Positions 1 to 12,400 of a DNA stretch of 64,000 nt are shown piece after piece. The DNA comes from Symsagittifera roscoffensis (lineage: Eukaryota; Xenacoelomorpha; Acoela; Convolutidae): contig NC_087066.1 in assembly GCF_963678635.1 (NCBI RefSeq), positions 24,293,012 to 24,357,011 on the forward strand. The letters run 5' to 3'. How positions within the stretch are numbered: position 1 is the stretch's first letter; every line of letters starts with the position of its first letter. The translations under genes were made by a program, and so were the position numbers. Under the pieces are notes generated by a model, which was not told where the DNA came from, did not search any database, and saw only the letters and a program-made list of their open reading frames with translations.

Positions 1-2200
1 AAATAGGCTATAGCAATAAAAACAGCTCGCCCTTAAAGTTATGCAACATGCACTGACTTGCGATATAATTAAAAAATTGCGTTACAAATTTTTGAAAAGA
101 AAAAATAGAAGTCTTTTTTTTTAATCAAAAAGTTCAGCTGAAAAAAAAAATTAGAATACTCCATCTACTAAAGTCAGACCTTTGTCTTGGACGATATTCA
201 TAAACAGCCTTAAAACGCTAGGAGAATTAATGCTCATACATCAACTAAGGCAAAAACTTGGGTCGACCTTTTTGAAGCCGACAACCAATCTGTAGACATC
301 AATCTGTAGACATAAATGCTCTCGCCTGTTTCACGAAAACAAGCGAGAGCATTTAAAACAATTCGTGCTGATAACTATGCAATTTAAGTTGGCCTCAGAT
401 TAACTAAAACATTGCATTATCAGATTTTGAATTGATAAATGAATAAGGAAGTCTTTTTTTTTCATAAAAGATAAGCTGAAAAAAAAAGATTGAAAAAAAA
501 TCGAAAAAACGATCTACACAAATTTCAGACCTATGTCTCGGACATGTTCATAAAAAGCCTTAAAACATGGTAAATCATTCACCGAGCGGCGACTAAGGCG
601 AAAAAACTACATAAGTTGACTGCGATACAATTAAAACATTGCCTCACAAGACATTGAATAGAAAACAAAAGCCCTTTCTTTGAAAATTGAGATTAATCTA
701 TCTACATAAATTTCAGATCTTTGTCCCGGACGATCTTCAGTTTTAACGAAACTTGAAAATATTGACTGAATGGCAACTATGGTAAAAAAAAACTTCGGTT
801 GACCCTCGTTAAATCCAAAACAAAGACATCAGAAACATCCAAGCTATAAAACGTTTCTTGAAGTAATTGTTTTACTCTCTAACCCTCCGGAACAGGTAAG
901 AGCATCGGAAGCAATTAGCTCTTAAAACAGCTCAGCTTATGTTGACTTCTGATTAATTAAAATTTCTGGTTAGAAAGTACGAAACATGCAACAGCCATAA
1001 AAGCAATTCACTCTTGAAACTCTTCAATAGAAATTGATTGCGATACAATTCAAACATTGCCTAACAACATTTTGAATTAAAAAAATTGAAAGTTTCAAAA
1101 AAAAAATCATAAACAGCTTTAACCAGCACTGAGAATTAAAGACCGAATGGCAACTGAGGCAAAAAAAAATTTGAGTTGACCCTCGTGAAGACAAAAACGA
1201 CGACATCAAAAACATTAAAGCTACAAATTTTATTGAAGTAATCAATTTTTTTCCTATCCCGGCAATAGCATTCGAAAAAAGTTCGCACTTAAATAATGCG
1301 TAGCTGAAGGAACCAATTGATAAGAGTCGAAAAAAATCCATCAAAAATGGCCATAAGAATAATCAAGAATGGCTAAGTGGCAAATAGGACGAAAAAAATT
1401 AGTTCGACCCTCGTCGAGCCAAAAACTAAATTGCAGACACAAACAGTTTTCGAGCTACAACTTTTTGTTATGTTTAGTTTTTATGATTTATTCTTCTCTA
1501 AATAGACATAAGCATTACAACAATCCGCCCCTCAAAATGCAAAACTTGAGTTGACAACTGATGTAATAAAAACTTTGCAACACAAAATACTCAAGAGAAA
1601 AAGAAGGAACCTGAAAAATTAACTCGAACAAAGTCGAAAAAACTTTTCTACGGAAATTTTATACTTTCGTATCCGATTTTATGTATGATGATTAAAAACA
1701 GCCTTGAAAAGCAAGGAGAACAGCCAGCAAGGAGAAGAGCATTTTTCAATTATAGCTTACATAACCTAAATTTGAAAAAGAACCGCTTCAAAAGCTTACC
1801 AGATAATATCAATTGCAATTGAAAACAAAGGAAGTGAGCGGATAAAAAATTGTAGGAACAAAACAAATCCGCAAAAAAATCAACATTTATTCCAATCGAA
1901 ACGTTTAAAAAAACTAATCACTACCTCAAGCGTTTTGAGAAGTAGTTTAGCTTGATTTTTTTTTGAAAAAATGAGCCTGTCAACCTTTGAGTATGTCAGA
2001 ATTGAGCATATCGGCAGTTATTGTACAGCAGTTATTTACAGGAAAAAAAACAAGTTCCCGAAAACAAGTCACTCGCTCTCGCAAGTAATATCAGCACGCT
2101 AATTACAAACAAACTAAGGATTTCAACACAGCTCCATCGATGCACGGTATCTGATTGAGATGAACAAGAATTTTGATTACAGCTAAAATTATTCAAGTTC
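1..2200. repeat. AT-rich degenerate repeat region
   Basis: No gene is visible. A loose repeat recurs, anchored by variants of 'CATAAACAGCCTTAAAA' at about 199, 548, 1107 and 1693, usually preceded by 'GACCTTTGTCTYGGACGAT'. A related copy lies at about 32209-32440, so the family is dispersed as well as locally repeated. A short direct duplication (CAATCTGTAGACAT twice, about 288-313) and a strong hairpin (314-354) lie inside. Copies are too diverged to call element ends. Confidence 0.5.
314..354. other. Perfect-arm hairpin
   Basis: The 12-bp arms AAATGCTCTCGC (314-325) and GCGAGAGCATTT (343-354) are exact reverse complements. The inner bases CTGTTT and GAAAAC can extend the pairing with a mismatch. 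No promoter or gene context assigns a role; it may be part of a decayed repeat. Confidence 0.6.
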
Positions 2201-2472
2201 AGTAGTGATAACTTAATTTGCCCTCGAAAAAAATGCTGAAAAAATAATGACCTTGCGGAAAGATAATTCAGATATTTTCTTAAGCATTGTAATATATGAT
2301 ATAGCTTAAACGTGAAAAATTCTTTCGTTAAACATGCAAAATTATTATGCTTTAACATGGGAGATAGCTGTCACACGCATTTATTTATAGTATAGAAGTG
2401 TGATAGCTCATTTGAAAGTTCGCGGATAACATTTACGCCTTGAGCCTAATCTTAGAGCAAGATTTCGTTATA

Positions 2473-2681
2473 CAGGGGCGGATTTAGGGGGCGGGCTGAA
2501 ATTTTTGGTAAAAATTTTCCAAAAAATGCCTAAAAACGCTACTTTTGGGCTGTTTTTTTTTATGTTGCGAGCGGCACAGAAATTTAGACCAAAACAGGGT
2601 CTTTTTAATGCTTTGGTAGAGCTTTCAAAAACCTTTTGGAAAATCTGTCTCCCCTCGAGAAAATCCTAGATCCACCCCATG
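2473..2681 (+). mobile_element. hAT-like MITE relic, copy 1 (inside tandem array)
   Basis: It begins CAGGGGCGGATTTAGG and ends with the inverted counterpart CTCGAGAAAATCCTAGATCC plus ACCCC. The interior shares the 'TTTTGGGCTGTTTTTTTT' and 'AAAACAGGGTCTTTTTAATGC' segments with copies at about 3580-3789 and 5108-5301, which lost the terminal few bases on the right. The ends match the better preserved MITE at 24733-25165. I see no target duplication, as expected if the copies spread by tandem amplification. Confidence 0.6.
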
Positions 2682-3579
2682 GTGTGTTCTTTTGAAAATC
2701 GTCAAAACTAGCCACCAATACTCTAGATAGAAAAACAGTGCTATCCAGTGAAAATATACCAGATATAAAACGTTGGCTGCAAAATGTCATCAACTGAATG
2801 AACGTTTTCATTAACTTGGGTTGGAACAAACTTGACTCGTTATATAACACTACGCTTGCTAGCGCGAATGTGTAAATAGTCTGGAAGAAAGAAGGTTGGG
2901 ACGCTGATCACTTCACCAGCGAAAAAAGGTTGAAAGTTTTTTCTAATTTAGTTTCCCAATGACATGGCTCTGACAGCACCCAAATACAGGGTGGGAATTT
3001 CCAAAATTGAGAAATTTGTTCAAATTAAAATTTCTATAACATTTTGAAAGATCTTGAAAATTGCCAAATCTCGTCAGCTAAAAATTTTAGTAAATCATAT
3101 ATGGAGGCCAGAATTGCAACACCTGGGAATCCCTGACAGCATCCTAATATAGGGTTGCTAATTTCAAACTTCGGTAAAAAAACACTGCATTGAAACTGGA
3201 AAATCGAAAAAAAACTCTCAACCATTACAATATACGAAATAATTTAAAGGTGATTAAATCCTTTTGTTAAGCATGCAAAATTAATAGGTGGAAGAATCTT
3301 AAACATGGCGAGATATTGAAGCCCGCATTCAAATTTACAATAGATAATAGATAGATGAAAAAACAGGTACACAGATAGTCAGACCGACCTAATTTGACCT
3401 CGAAAAATATAGCAGAAAAATTAATGACCTTGCGGAAAGTACATCGAAATTTTTTAAGCATTCGAAAATTGCTGTCACACGCATTTAAATATAGTATAGA
3501 AGTGTGATAGCTCATTCGAAAGTTCGCAGATAACATTTACGCCTTTTGCCTTTACTCTCTGAGCAAGATAAGCGTGTTA

Positions 3580-3789
3580 CAGGGGCGGATTTAGGGGCGG
3601 GAGGGGGGCATTTGCGGCGGATTCTTTTGGTAAAACTTTTCCACCAAAGGACTAAAAACGCTATTTTTGGGCTGTTTTTTTTTAATTTTGCATAGGGCAC
3701 AGAAATTTTGGCCAAAACAGTGTCTTTTAAGTGCTTTGGTAGAGCTTTCGAAAACTTTTTGAAATCTACCTCCCCTCGAGAAAATCCTT
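3580..3789 (+). mobile_element. hAT-like MITE relic, copy 2
   Basis: It starts ACAGGGGCGGATTTAGGGG and runs to CCCTCGAGAAAATCC; the right terminus is missing. It sits at the same place in its tandem unit as the 2473 copy. Confidence 0.55.
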
Positions 3790-5107
3790 AGTGTCCAACT
3801 ACAACGTTGAGAAAGTCAAATTTTGAGAAAATTCAACCAAAAATTTTCTAAAAAAAATTTTTGTAATAAAAAAAATGTCACATCTCGAAAACTACTAAAG
3901 TTTTAGAAATCTTGTTTGAAGACAATATTCGCAATCTTTGACAGCACACAACTACAGGGTTGTGTATTTCACTTTTTTGAATTATTTTGTAATTGAGTTT
4001 TCTGAAAATTTCTGAAAAAATCACAAAAGTCGGCTTATCTCTTAAACTAAAGAGACTTGGACATTTTAAATTGGAGGTCGAAATCGTAACCCATGAGAGT
4101 ACTCTGGCAGCCCCCAACTAAAAGTTAGGAATTTCAAATTTTGAACAAAACAATAATTAAAATTTCCTGGAAAATTTTTGAAAAAACCACAAAAAAACGT
4201 CATATCTGGAAAATACAAGTTTTTAAACTGCCATACTTGGAGCCAAAGTTCGCAACTCTTGAGGTTAACCTGAGAGCGCCTCAGTTTTTTATATCCAATT
4301 TCTCTGAAAAGTTTTGAAAAATCATAAAAAATGTCATATCTCGAAAACTAAAAGGATTTGACAAGTGAGATTTGGAGTCAAGATTCGCAACCCCTGAGAG
4401 TACCCTGACAGCACCCAACTACAGGGTGAGAATTTCAAAAATTGACAAATTATTTTTAAATTAATTTTCTAGAAAATTTTGTAATATCTCGAAAATTGCC
4501 GTATCTCGTAAGCTAAAAGGATTTGGTTATTTATTTATGGAGGCCAGAATCGCAACACCTCGTGAATTCTTGACAGCATCCCAATATAGGGTTGCTGACT
4601 TCAAACTTGGTAAAAAACACAGCATTGAAACTGGAAAATCGAAAAAAAACTCTCAACCATTACAATATACGAAATAACTTAAACGTGATTAAATTCTTTT
4701 CTTAAGCATGCAAAATTAATACGTGGAAAAAACCTTAAGCATGGCGAGATAGTCACGCCCGCGTTTAAATATATTATAGACTAGAAATAGATAGATAATA
4801 GATATATGAAAAAGCAGTTATACAGACAGACAGATTCAATATGACCTCGAAAAAAAAATGCTGAAAAATTAATGACCTTGCGGAAAGTTCGTCGAAAAAA
4901 ACTTCTTAAGCATTGCAATATATGATTATATGATATAGCTTAAACGTGAAAAAATTTTTCCATTAAACATGCAAAATTATTATGCTTAAACATGGGACAT
5001 AGCTGTCACACGCATTTTAATATAGTATAGAAGTGTGATAGCTCATTTGAAAGTTCGCGGATATCATTTACGTCTTGAGCCTAATCTTAGAGCAAGATAG
5101 CGTTATA

Positions 5108-5301
5108 CAGGGGCGGATTTAGGGGGCGTGCTGAAATTTTTGGTAAAAATTTTCCAAAAAATGCCTAAAAAAGCTACTTTTGGGCTGTTTTTTTTTAATT
5201 TTGCGAGCGGCACAGAAATTTTGACCAAAACAGGGTCTTTTTAATGCTTTGGCAGAGCTTTCAAAAACTTTTTGAAATCTACCTCCCCTCGAAAAAATCC
5301 A
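5108..5301 (+). mobile_element. hAT-like MITE relic, copy 3
   Basis: Same organisation as the 2473 and 3580 copies: left end CAGGGGCGGATTTAGGG, and a right side that stops within CCCTCGAAAAAATCC. Confidence 0.55.
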
Positions 5302-6540
5302 TACAGTGTCGAACTACAACGTTGAGAAAGTCAAATTTTGAGAAAATTCAACCATAAATTTTCTAAAAAAAATTTTTGTAATCAAAAAAAGGTTACATCT
5401 CGAAAACTACCAAAGTTTTAGCAATCTTATTTGAAGACAATATTCGCAATCTTTGACAGCACACAACTACAGAGTTGTGTATTTCACTTTTTTGAATTAT
5501 TTTGTAATTGAGTTTTCTGAAAATTTCTGAAAAAATCATAAACATCGTCTTATCTCTTAAGCTAAAGAGACTTCGACATTTTAAATTGGAGGTCGAAATC
5601 GTAACCCATGAAATTACTCTGGCAGCCCCCAACTAAAGGTTAGAAATTTCAAATTTTGAAAAAAAAATAATAATTTAAATTTCATGAAAAATTTTTGAAA
5701 AAAACCACAAAAAAACGTCATATCTGGAAAATACAAGTTTTTAAACTGCCATATTTGGAGCCAAAAATTGCAACTCTTGAGATTAACCTGACAGAGCCTC
5801 AGTTTCTTATATCCAGTTTCTCTGAAAAGTTTTGAAAAATCATAAAAAATGTCATCTCGAAAACTACAAGGATTTGACAAGTGAGAATTGGAGTCAAGAT
5901 TCGCAACCCCTGAGAGTTCCCTGACAGCACCCAACTACAGAGTTGACAAATTTTTTTTAAATTAATTTTCTTGAAAATTTTGTAATAGCTCGAATATTGC
6001 CGTATCTGGTAAGCTAAAAGGATTTGGTTATTCATTTATGGAGGCCAGAATCGCAACACCTGGTGAATTCTTGACAGCATCCCAATATAGGGTTGCTAAT
6101 TTCAAACTTGGTAAAAAAACACAGCATTGAAACTGCAAAATCGAAAAAAAAACTCTCAACCATTACAATATACGAAATAACTTAAACGTGATTAAATTCT
6201 TTTGTTAAGCATGCAAAATTAATACGTGGAAAAAACCTTAAACATGGCGAGATAGTGAAGCCCGCGTTTAAATTTATTATGAACTAGAAATAGATAGATG
6301 AAAAAGCAGGTATACAGACAGACAGACTTAATATGACCTCGAAAAAAAATTGCTGAAAAATTAATCACCTTGCGGAAAGTTCATCGAAAAAAACCTTCTT
6401 AAGCATTGCAATATATGATATAGCTTAAGCGTGAAAAAATTCTTCCATTAATCATGCAAAATTATTATGCTTAAACATGGGACATAGCTGTCACACGCAT
6501 TTTAATATAGTATAGATATAGATAGATAGATAGATTACAA

Positions 6541-7046
6541 TCTGCTGACCCAATCGGAAGCAGCAAACTATAATTTTGATTTTCAGATGCAGGTCACTTA
6601 TAGCTAAATGTAGACGCTTATTGAAATTTTGAACTGATGTATCAAAATTTTGAACGAAATCTGTATACTGATTTCTCAATCGGCGATCTTGTATCGTCCA
6701 GAGAACTTAGGTTATTGTCTCATAAAATTAAATTGGTTAAGAACTTGCATAATTATATCGGTAAAACAGGCTGTCAGTGCGTGTGCGTTTTTTTTCAAAC
6801 TAAGACACGCACTTTTCAGCCGTGCAAATTTGCCCTACAGCCTTGTCGGCGCAACCGTAAGGTCAAGGAAAACAAGATTTTCATGATAAATATATTCTCA
6901 TTTGGCTACAGAAAATAATGTTCCTACGATAAATAATACAAATTAAAATGAGAAGCTACCCGTTGATTCAACATTTGTTCATGTTTTACTACAAAAGCAT
7001 CCAACTATCATGAATAAATAACGAGTTTAGTTCAGTTTAGTTCGCA
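6541..7046. other. Intergenic, no gene seen
   Basis: Short open frames at 6637-6918 have no recognisable domain, biased composition and no splice context; I do not call them. The right edge is the 3' side of the ALDH6A1 gene. Confidence 0.4.
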
Positions 7047-7052
7047 TTTATT
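7047..7052 (-). terminator. Candidate polyadenylation signal of ALDH6A1
   Basis: AATAAA on the minus strand (TTTATT on plus), a dozen bases after the stop codon. This is very close to the stop, so the mature 3' UTR would be short; other signals further downstream are possible. Confidence 0.4.
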
Positions 7053-7064
7053 TCAAGTCTTCAT

Positions 7065-8633
7065 TTATCTGTTCACCGGCATAGCCACAGTTGGAGATGA
7101 CACCGAGTCATTGAACGTCCACTGAGAAACGACAGTCTTCAACTGCGTGTAAAAATTCACTCCATTCTTTCCGTAAAAATTCATGTCACCTCTAAATGAA
7201 CCTCTCGATCCTGTGAATGAAAACATAGGCAGGGGTACTGGAATTGGAACATTCACTCCGATTTGACCGACGTCGGTATCCATGCAGAACTTTCTCGCAG
7301 CCGCCCCACTATTGGTAAAAACTGCAGTACCGTTACCGTATTTATTGCTGTTTACCAATTTTATTGCCTCGTCAAGTGTATCCACTTCCAACACTACAAG
7401 AACAGGTCCGAATATTTCCTCTTTGTAGCAAGTCATATTAGGTTTCACGCCAGTAATTATAGTAGGTGCCACAAAATTTCCATCCTCATAACCATCGACC
7501 TTGATCTCACGACCATCCAACAAAATTTGGGCGCCTTCCTTTTCACCGCTTGTGATCAAATTTTTGATTTTCTCTTTGGCCTCAGGAGAAATCACAGGTC
7601 CAACGTCCGCGTTCGATTCAGCACCGGCGTTGACTTTCAGTTTTTTCGCTTTCTCGACTAGTTCAGGGATCCATTCTTTTGCCTCTCCGACCATCACAGC
7701 AGTTGAAAGCGCCATGCAACGCTGACCGGCGGCGCCAAAAGCAGCCCCTATCAACTGATTCAACGTAGTTTCCTTGGTCGCGTCTGGTAGGACGATTCCG
7801 TGATTCTTAGCACCCATGTTACTCTGAACTCGCTTTCCGTGCTTCGAACCCTCTTCATAAACATACTCGCCTGCTTGATCTGAACCAACAAATGATATCG
7901 CTTTGATATATGGATGAGTGCAAATAAATTTCACAGCATCCCTGGTTCCGTGGATAACGTTCAAACATCCAGGCGGAACACCGGCATCCATTGCCAGTTG
8001 AGACAGAAACATCGCAGTGTTTGGAACTCGCTCAGAGGGCTTCAAAATAAAGGTGTTGCCACAAACCAGAGCCACCGGGTACATCCACAAGGGGATCATA
8101 GCCGGGAAGTTAAAAGGAGCAATTCCAGCGCATACTCCTAGTGGTACCCTGTAACTGTTGATGTCCATGTCTTTTGAAATTGAGCTCAAAGACTCGCCAA
8201 GTTGCAAATTAGTGATTCCACACACATGTTCAACAACCTGTAGACCTCTTATGATATCGCCCTCCGCGTCCGCCAGGGTTTTCCCCTGCTCTCGAGTCAA
8301 AATCTTCGCGATTTCCTTCATATTCGACTTGATTAGTGCCTGATATTTGAACATGATTTGTTGTCTGGTCAAAATAGTTTGGTCTTTCCAAGAGTGAAAT
8401 GCAGTCTGCGCTGATTCCGCAGCCTGCCGCATTTCTTTGTCTGTGCAAATCGGTGTCCTTGCAATGACTTCTTGTGTAGCTGGGTTGTGAACGTCGAAAA
8501 ACTTGTCTGTTTCAGATTCGATAAATTTACCATTTATCAGTAGTTTGACAGCAGGAGCAGTTGTTGCGAGCCCACGCGAGGCAAAGTTCCTGCCAATAAG
8601 GTGTCCAGATTTTGCGAAAGAGAAAAGAGTCAT
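7065..8633 (-). CDS. ALDH6A1: Methylmalonate-semialdehyde dehydrogenase [acylating], mitochondrial
   Basis: This is a complete single-exon frame of 522 aa, near the family's usual length. The enzyme converts malonate and methylmalonate semialdehydes to acetyl- and propionyl-CoA in valine and thymine breakdown, in the mitochondrial matrix, using NAD+ and CoA. The first ~28 residues (basic, Ser/Ala-rich, no acid) look like a mitochondrial presequence. Visible ALDH landmarks: [14 protein letters not shown] (170-183), the NAD-site lysine in ILKPSE (K198), and the nucleophile in GQRCMALS (C306). Asn272 in SNMGAKN replaces the usual glutamate base, a hallmark of this CoA-dependent subfamily. EEIFGPV and [15 protein letters not shown] follow near the C-terminus. 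The ATG is the only one that gives a presequence. Vertebrate orthologues have many introns and this copy has none, so it is either a retained retrocopy or the product of intron loss. The frame is intact, which suggests function. Confidence 0.96.
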   Translation of the reverse strand: MTLFSFAKSGHLIGRNFASRGLATTAPAVKLLINGKFIESETDKFFDVHNPATQEVIARTPICTDKEMRQAAESAQTAFHSWKDQTILTRQQIMFKYQALIKSNMKEIAKILTREQGKTLADAEGDIIRGLQVVEHVCGITNLQLGESLSSISKDMDINSYRVPLGVCAGIAPFNFPAMIPLWMYPVALVCGNTFILKPSERVPNTAMFLSQLAMDAGVPPGCLNVIHGTRDAVKFICTHPYIKAISFVGSDQAGEYVYEEGSKHGKRVQSNMGAKNHGIVLPDATKETTLNQLIGAAFGAAGQRCMALSTAVMVGEAKEWIPELVEKAKKLKVNAGAESNADVGPVISPEAKEKIKNLITSGEKEGAQILLDGREIKVDGYEDGNFVAPTIITGVKPNMTCYKEEIFGPVLVVLEVDTLDEAIKLVNSNKYGNGTAVFTNSGAAARKFCMDTDVGQIGVNVPIPVPLPMFSFTGSRGSFRGDMNFYGKNGVNFYTQLKTVVSQWTFNDSVSSPTVAMPVNR

Positions 8634-9465
8634 ATCTGAAAATATCCAAATTTCTATTCTTTCGAATTCTCTTTATTGCTCCAACCACTTCACGAAGTGG
8701 GAAGGAAAGGAACTATGACGTAGCTTTTGTTTTCCGCGCGATTTTGACTAACCTCTCTGGAAAAAAAATGGGAAGAACTTTGTATTCGGGTGTGTTTTAG
8801 TTTTTTGTTTTCCACGCAAAATCAGATACCACAAATAACCATCGTGCTCGGTTGAGTTTTATCATCACACGACGTACAAGAGAAAACACTAACTTGAAGA
8901 AAAAAACTCTGAGACGTGGTCGGAACATTCTGTCCTACTTGAACAGCAATCGTCTATCCTTGCTTCTTATAAATTTATTCCACCTTAAATTCTCGCTCCC
9001 TTTTTTCAAAAACTTGACACCGAGCAGAAAAAAACAAGGCAAATAGAGTAGTATATTTGTGACTAGGGATAAGTGATAAAAGAAATTCTATGATACATTT
9101 AAAACATACCAACATTTATACATCAAATTCATGATATACAAGAAGACATCAACATTTCATAATTTCATTGACTTCAAACTTTGCGCAATTGATTGACAAA
9201 ATTAAATTATTAAGTAGCACCTCAAAATTAGTTAAATTATTTTAGGGAATAGCTTCAAATAGAAAACAAAAGGAACACAAAACACTACTAAAAATCAAAA
9301 TACTGCAACATTTGACACCTAATAATCTTGGTAAAGTGAAATATTTATATATCTTAGTCTATAAGTAATTTATGAAATTCATAACCTGTACGCAGACTCT
9401 TTTTAGAAGCCCCGAAGAACACGAGTTCATGTGATATTATCAAACTGCAGATTTCATATGCAATT
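8634..9465. other. Intergenic; ALDH6A1 5' flank and SLC9A8 3' flank
   Basis: No coding sequence. The ALDH6A1 side contains a dispersed repeat (about 8769-8845) shared with 19830-19905 (opposite strand) and 21488-21575. The rest is AT-rich and would contain the SLC9A8 3' UTR. Confidence 0.4.
8769..8845 (+). repeat. Dispersed repeat, copy upstream of ALDH6A1
   Basis: It contains GAACTTTGTATTCGGGTG, TTTTGTTTTCCACGCAAAAT and CACAAATAACCATCG. The same blocks in the same order are found on the minus strand at 19830-19905, and the first two at 21488-21575 on plus. This copy lies 140-210 bp upstream of the ALDH6A1 start codon, where it could overlap the promoter. Confidence 0.6.
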
Positions 9466-12400
9466 TCACATGCGCTCAGTTGATATTTCATCAAGCATCG
9501 ATTCATTCATTCCATTCGGAACAATGCCATCGTTTCGCATAGACCTTGATGAGCTCGAACCGACCCCTTGAGATTGACCCACCTTTATTGAGTTGTCGTT
9601 GGCCAATAGTGTGATGTCATCTTCGGCCGACGAATCGTCGTCGTTCGGTCGCCTGATATTGCTGTACCATTGGTTCGTCAGTTGCTTCATTTTAATTCGC
9701 CCAGTTCGGATTTCTTCGCTTGTAAACCGCTTCGTGAAGAATGGTTTGAGATATACCTCGTCTAGTTTGATCAAACCTGTTTTGCGATTCATGTATATGA
9801 AGCCCACTTCACCCGGGTTCACAGTATCTTCCGACTCTGTCAGTTCCGAGAACGCCTCGGAGTCGATCGCTTTCCAGTCGTGGGTCTTCACTAAATTCAG
9901 ATCTTTTCTCTTTGCTCTGTCTGCACGGCGACTGGCCGATCCTCTGCTCTTGCCCTTTCTGCGACTGGGTGCCGGGGATTCCTCGTTGACGTCGCCGACT
10001 AGTTTCATCAGAGGCATGGTACATCCGCCTAAGATGAGGGTTGAAAACAGGACAATGATGAGTGTTGTGGTCTTGATGACCTCGTGTTTGTCCTCATCTA
10101 AGTCCAGATAGAGAGAAAGTGCGAATGCGATTGCACCCCTAAAATAATATTAACATAAAACTGCGAACCTAAAACTGCATATTTCTCAACACGGCGACAA
10201 AAATTCACCAAGAACATCGATCCTTACCGATCTCTTGAAGTAGCTACAAAAACCAATGCTCTATTAATTTAACTATTACACAATGTATACTTTTTATCAT
10301 GCCACGGGGTTCTATACTTTTTAAATTATGCATGCGAACTGGTCATGAATTGCGAATTGGGGAGAGGGGGGTAAAATTCTCCCAAATGGCACTATAGAGA
10401 CACGTAATTTTTCAATAACATCACTTAGATTTTAGTCGATGCTAATTGGGTGATAGCTAACCTGAGTCCTGAGAACCACATGATGGTCTGCATCTTGCGA
10501 GTGATCTTGTGGTCCCGGAAGAAGTTGAGAAGGAAAGAGATGGGGAACACGTTGACTGCCCTGCTCAGCAGGATCAACAGCAGACTCCACACTATGAGTG
10601 CCACCTCCACGCGATGGTGGAACGAGAAAATCGCTTAAGCAACACCACTTGATTTAAAATAAACTGGCTTCAGTTCTACACAACAAAATTACTCCACGAC
10701 CATTTGAGATCAAATGATTATTTGAATGGCTTAGCTTGAAGGATCTAAAACTTTTTAACACCAGAAAAACAAAAGCGAAACGGAGTTTCGCACCACTAGC
10801 TGCGACATAGCGAAAGATCGACCAATATTGCAAATAAGAGCCGAGGGAGTTCTTTCGTTAGTTCAATCACAGAAGAAACTATCATATCAAAACATGCATA
10901 TAGGACAGTTAACTCTTATCGAAACTGCCAGTCAAAACATAACAAAAAAAACATAGCAAACAGACAGTTGGAAAAGAGTAAATGAACGCAATTTAAGAAA
11001 AAACACCGCCTTGTTTTTTGGAAAAATTTCAACTTCCGAATTGAACAGAAAAAACAGATCGTTAAAGTTCTCTTAATTTTTAAAACAATTTATAATTGGC
11101 ACTTTTTTTTGATAAAATAGACACAATTTGAGAAAATAGGATCAATAGGTAATTTTTTTATTTCTCTGGGAAATCTGAAAGTTTGATTCTCACGTTCGAA
11201 ACTAGAAGTCAATCACGGTTTTCGTCACTCTTACACATACCAAAAAACATAATAGAGTTTGCCTTCCTTTTAATAAAAGAAATGAGTTGAGCTTGAAATT
11301 TAACTAAAAATCAAAACGCGCCTGAACAAACTTTAAGACTGTTCCTGAAAACAAATCATCACGACCTATATAAGAGTCTGAACAACGTTTATCGACTCTT
11401 AATAGAAGAACAATACAAAGTCGTATAAATTTAGTGAAATATGCATAATCGACACCACTTCACGTCAAAAAAATGAATGACAAACAAGAAAATGAAAAAA
11501 ATGCAAAAAGATTTTTAATTTTTTAAAGAAAACCTTTATTGCCAAAGCAGCGCTAAACAAAATTTCCAAAACCAGTTTTATTTTAAAAAAAATCAGGTTT
11601 TCTTAGCCTAAAGTCTTAAATAATAGTTAATTTTTCATATACCTAACGTTGCTCGATGGCTTTAATTGCTATTGAACTTAAAGTTAAAAACTGTAAACTT
11701 TTTATTTTGACACTGGATGATTTACGCCATTTAGTTAAAATTTGAAACACCTAAACTTAGAAAAATTTTGTTATCCATTACGCGACTTCCAACTCCATCT
11801 GTTCGGTTTCAACAAGGAAGCCGAACAAAATATATTTATTTTTGGACAACTGTTCACATCTTCATACCCACAATTTAGACTTCAGGAGTAATGAAGTAAT
11901 GATAGTTGATAAGTTGCAAAATCCACAAGATGGCATATTGGTGTTGTTACTGCAAAATATGTACGCATCAATTTAAACAAAACATTGAAGAAAAATATAA
12001 ACATTGTCTCGAAAACTATTGATCACCAAAAAAATTTGATTTCTTCATAAGTAAAATTTCAAAGAAAAAAAGCAAACATAAATCCGATCTGTTCAAAACA
12101 ACAATATAAAATTAAAAAACTATTAAAAATTTATTGGCTTCTAAAATGATTAGATTATTAGATTTTGAACACTTCCCAGACCTAAATTACAACGTTACGT
12201 TATGCAAAATGATTGCCAGTAGACGAGAAAAAAATAACATCGAGGCGAAGCGGAGCTTTGAGCCGCCTACGATTCAATGATTAGAAAATTAGAACTCCCT
12301 AATCGCATGCGTAAACCGAATTTATACCAATCAAGATGTCAGGAATTAAGTTAAATACACATCTCTTATGTTTACATGTAAGCCAACAAAATCAACCAAA

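Larger units (their letters stand above)
2220..6540. repeat. Higher-order tandem repeat array (about 1.2-1.5 kb units)
   Basis: The anchor 'AATGACCTTGCGGAAAG' appears at about 2247, 3423, 4871 and (one change) 6363, giving unit steps of roughly 1.18, 1.45 and 1.49 kb. A second anchor, 'GTGTGATAGCTCATT', is at about 2400, 3504 and 5034. Within units, a 135-165 bp monomer recurs. It is marked by variants of 'TCATATCTCGAAAACTA' and of 'CCTGACAGCACCCAACTACAGGGT', for example near 3872, 4034, 4199, 4334 and 4498. The array ends in a short GATA-rich stretch (about 6515-6537). No coding sequence is supported. Confidence 0.8.

Noticed and set aside
6637-6918. Overlapping plus-strand open frames near ALDH6A1
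   Set aside because: No recognisable motif, two competing frames, and position beside the end of a repeat array.
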